DNA of 6,803 bases from an uncultured Collinsella sp. Its GTDB lineage: Bacteria; Actinomycetota; Coriobacteriia; Coriobacteriales; Coriobacteriaceae. The translations under genes were made by a program, and so were the position numbers. The notes under the pieces are model-generated. The model did not search any database, was not told the DNA's origin, and worked only from the letters and a program-made list of their open reading frames with translations. Within the stretch, counting starts at the first letter, position 1; the number at the start of each line of letters is the position of its first letter. This document shows positions 6,395 through 6,803 of the stretch, piece after piece. The DNA lies in NCBI GenBank assembly GCA_902489775.1, contig CABUBH010000067.1:1-6803 (forward strand), written 5' to 3'.

Positions 6395-6398
6395 CACT

Positions 6399-6653
6399 AT
6401 GGAGTACGGATCGTTCCAGGCCGAGGAATTCGGCGACCTGCAGCGCCTGGTCGACGGATTGTTTTACGACCGCCACGCCATCGACCGCCTGGATCTGATC
6501 GTACAGGCCGAAATCTTGGACCTGGCGCCCGATCTCATGGAGATCGTCAACCTGCTACCGCCCGGCTATTACGACCGCCAGTCACTTTGCGACCAGCTCA
6601 ACTCCGCCTTGGCCGCCCACGGCTGGGGCGCCGTCTACGGCACCGTGGAATAG
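6399..6653 (+). CDS. Small acidic hypothetical protein
   Basis: I do not recognise a named family. The 84-aa product has no signal peptide or membrane segment and is probably cytoplasmic. It is acidic (15 Asp/Glu against 4 Arg and no Lys) and mostly predicted helical, broken by PPG at 54-56. Two sections look alike: YDRHAIDRLDLIVQAE from residue 23 and YDRQSLCDQLNSALAA from residue 58, both starting YDR and sharing spaced D, L and A residues when one gap is allowed. This hints at an internal duplication. The C-terminus HGWGAVYGTVE is rich in aromatic and Gly residues and looks like a conserved tail. The strong AAGGAGG site and codon use like its neighbours support a real gene. It is the only plus-strand gene, divergent from the aminotransferase. 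Nothing in the context fixes a function. Confidence 0.82.
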   Translation: MEYGSFQAEEFGDLQRLVDGLFYDRHAIDRLDLIVQAEILDLAPDLMEIVNLLPPGYYDRQSLCDQLNSALAAHGWGAVYGTVE

Positions 6654-6654
6654 C

Positions 6655-6687
6655 CCTAGTCATTGCGGACGTTCTTAAACGACTAGG
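6655..6687 (+). repeat. Inverted repeat just after the 84-aa gene
   Basis: CCTAGTC (6655-6661) and GACTAGG (6681-6687) are perfect inverse complements 19 bases apart. A smaller inverted repeat, CGTT/AACG (6670-6681), lies within. There is no T-run after it, so an intrinsic terminator is doubtful; it could be an mRNA 3' structure. Confidence 0.45.
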
Positions 6688-6723
6688 TTAACGCCGATGT
6701 TTTGGCAGCGTCAGCGAAAACGA

Positions 6724-6787
6724 CCCTAAGCGAGCAAGGTGACGTGAAATCAAAACCACCCCTAAAAGGGGTGGTTTGCTCTTAGGG
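6724..6787. repeat. Outer inverted repeat enclosing the terminator hairpin
   Basis: CCCTAAG-CG-AGCAA (6724-6737) pairs with TTGCT-CTTAGGG (6776-6787): twelve base pairs with a two-base bulge, enclosing the inner hairpin (sharing its last two bases). The right arm can instead pair locally, AGGGT-ATA-ACCCT (6784-6796), so two structures compete. Confidence 0.5.
6753..6777. terminator. Strong hairpin, probable bidirectional intrinsic terminator
   Basis: AAACCACCCCT (6753-6763) and AGGGGTGGTTT (6767-6777) pair perfectly around AAA. On the plus strand it ends in TTTGCTCTT; on the minus strand in TTTTGATTT, a better T-run. It would end transcription from the 84-aa gene and possibly from a minus-strand gene beyond the right edge. 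Confidence 0.75.
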
Positions 6788-6803
6788 TATAACCCTTGGA
6801 TTT

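Larger units (their letters stand above)
6249..6398. other. Divergent intergenic region
   Basis: 150 bases separate the two divergent starts. It must hold promoters for both directions. The minus-strand candidate is the palindrome at 6286-6299. For the plus-strand gene only a weak AT-richer stretch (TGATAGATTAAG, 6327-6338) is seen. No tRNA, small RNA or conserved riboswitch was recognised. Confidence 0.5.

Noticed and set aside
1..6803. tRNA, rRNA, CRISPR array, insertion sequence or phage genes
   Set aside because: No cloverleaf, regularly spaced direct repeats, transposase motif or phage protein was seen on either strand.

Overview
The window looks like chromosome from a GC-rich actinobacterium of the class Coriobacteriia, with a Collinsella-like genome the best guess. 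This is inferred from base composition, coding style (GTG and TTG starts, clear AGGAG-type ribosome binding sites) and the gene set. No rRNA or other taxonomic marker is present, so the genus is not proven.

Layout: seven genes lie on the minus strand and one small gene on the plus strand. In minus-strand reading order (right to left) they are: a fold-type-I PLP aminotransferase of the Corynebacterium AspT type (6248-4944); a STAS-domain anti-sigma factor antagonist (4892-4578); a 153-base intergenic region full of hairpins with a candidate promoter; a TatA/TatB-family protein (4424-3837); TatC (3837-3046, one-base overlap); HypA (3039-2683); HypB (2627-1944); and a topoisomerase IA of archaeal TopA type (1889 to beyond base 1, C-terminus cut by the window edge). 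To the right, divergent from the aminotransferase, is an 84-aa acidic hypothetical gene (6399-6653). It is followed by 150 non-coding bases holding inverted repeats and a strong terminator-like hairpin.

How the genes fit together: tatA, tatC, hypA and hypB are tightly packed and probably co-transcribed. HypA and HypB deliver nickel to [NiFe] hydrogenase (or another nickel enzyme), and Tat exports folded, cofactor-loaded proteins, including the hydrogenases of many bacteria. The cluster therefore joins nickel insertion to folded-protein export, although no hydrogenase structural gene is in view. The topoisomerase follows hypB by 54 bases and may be read from the same transcript. The aminotransferase and STAS genes, 51 bases apart, form a probable second unit.

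No clearly new multi-gene system is visible. The observations most worth following are the uncharacterised 84-aa gene, the nested inverted repeats at the right end, the shared promoter-like motif upstream of two transcription units, the acidic tails on both Tat proteins, and the archaeal-type topoisomerase.
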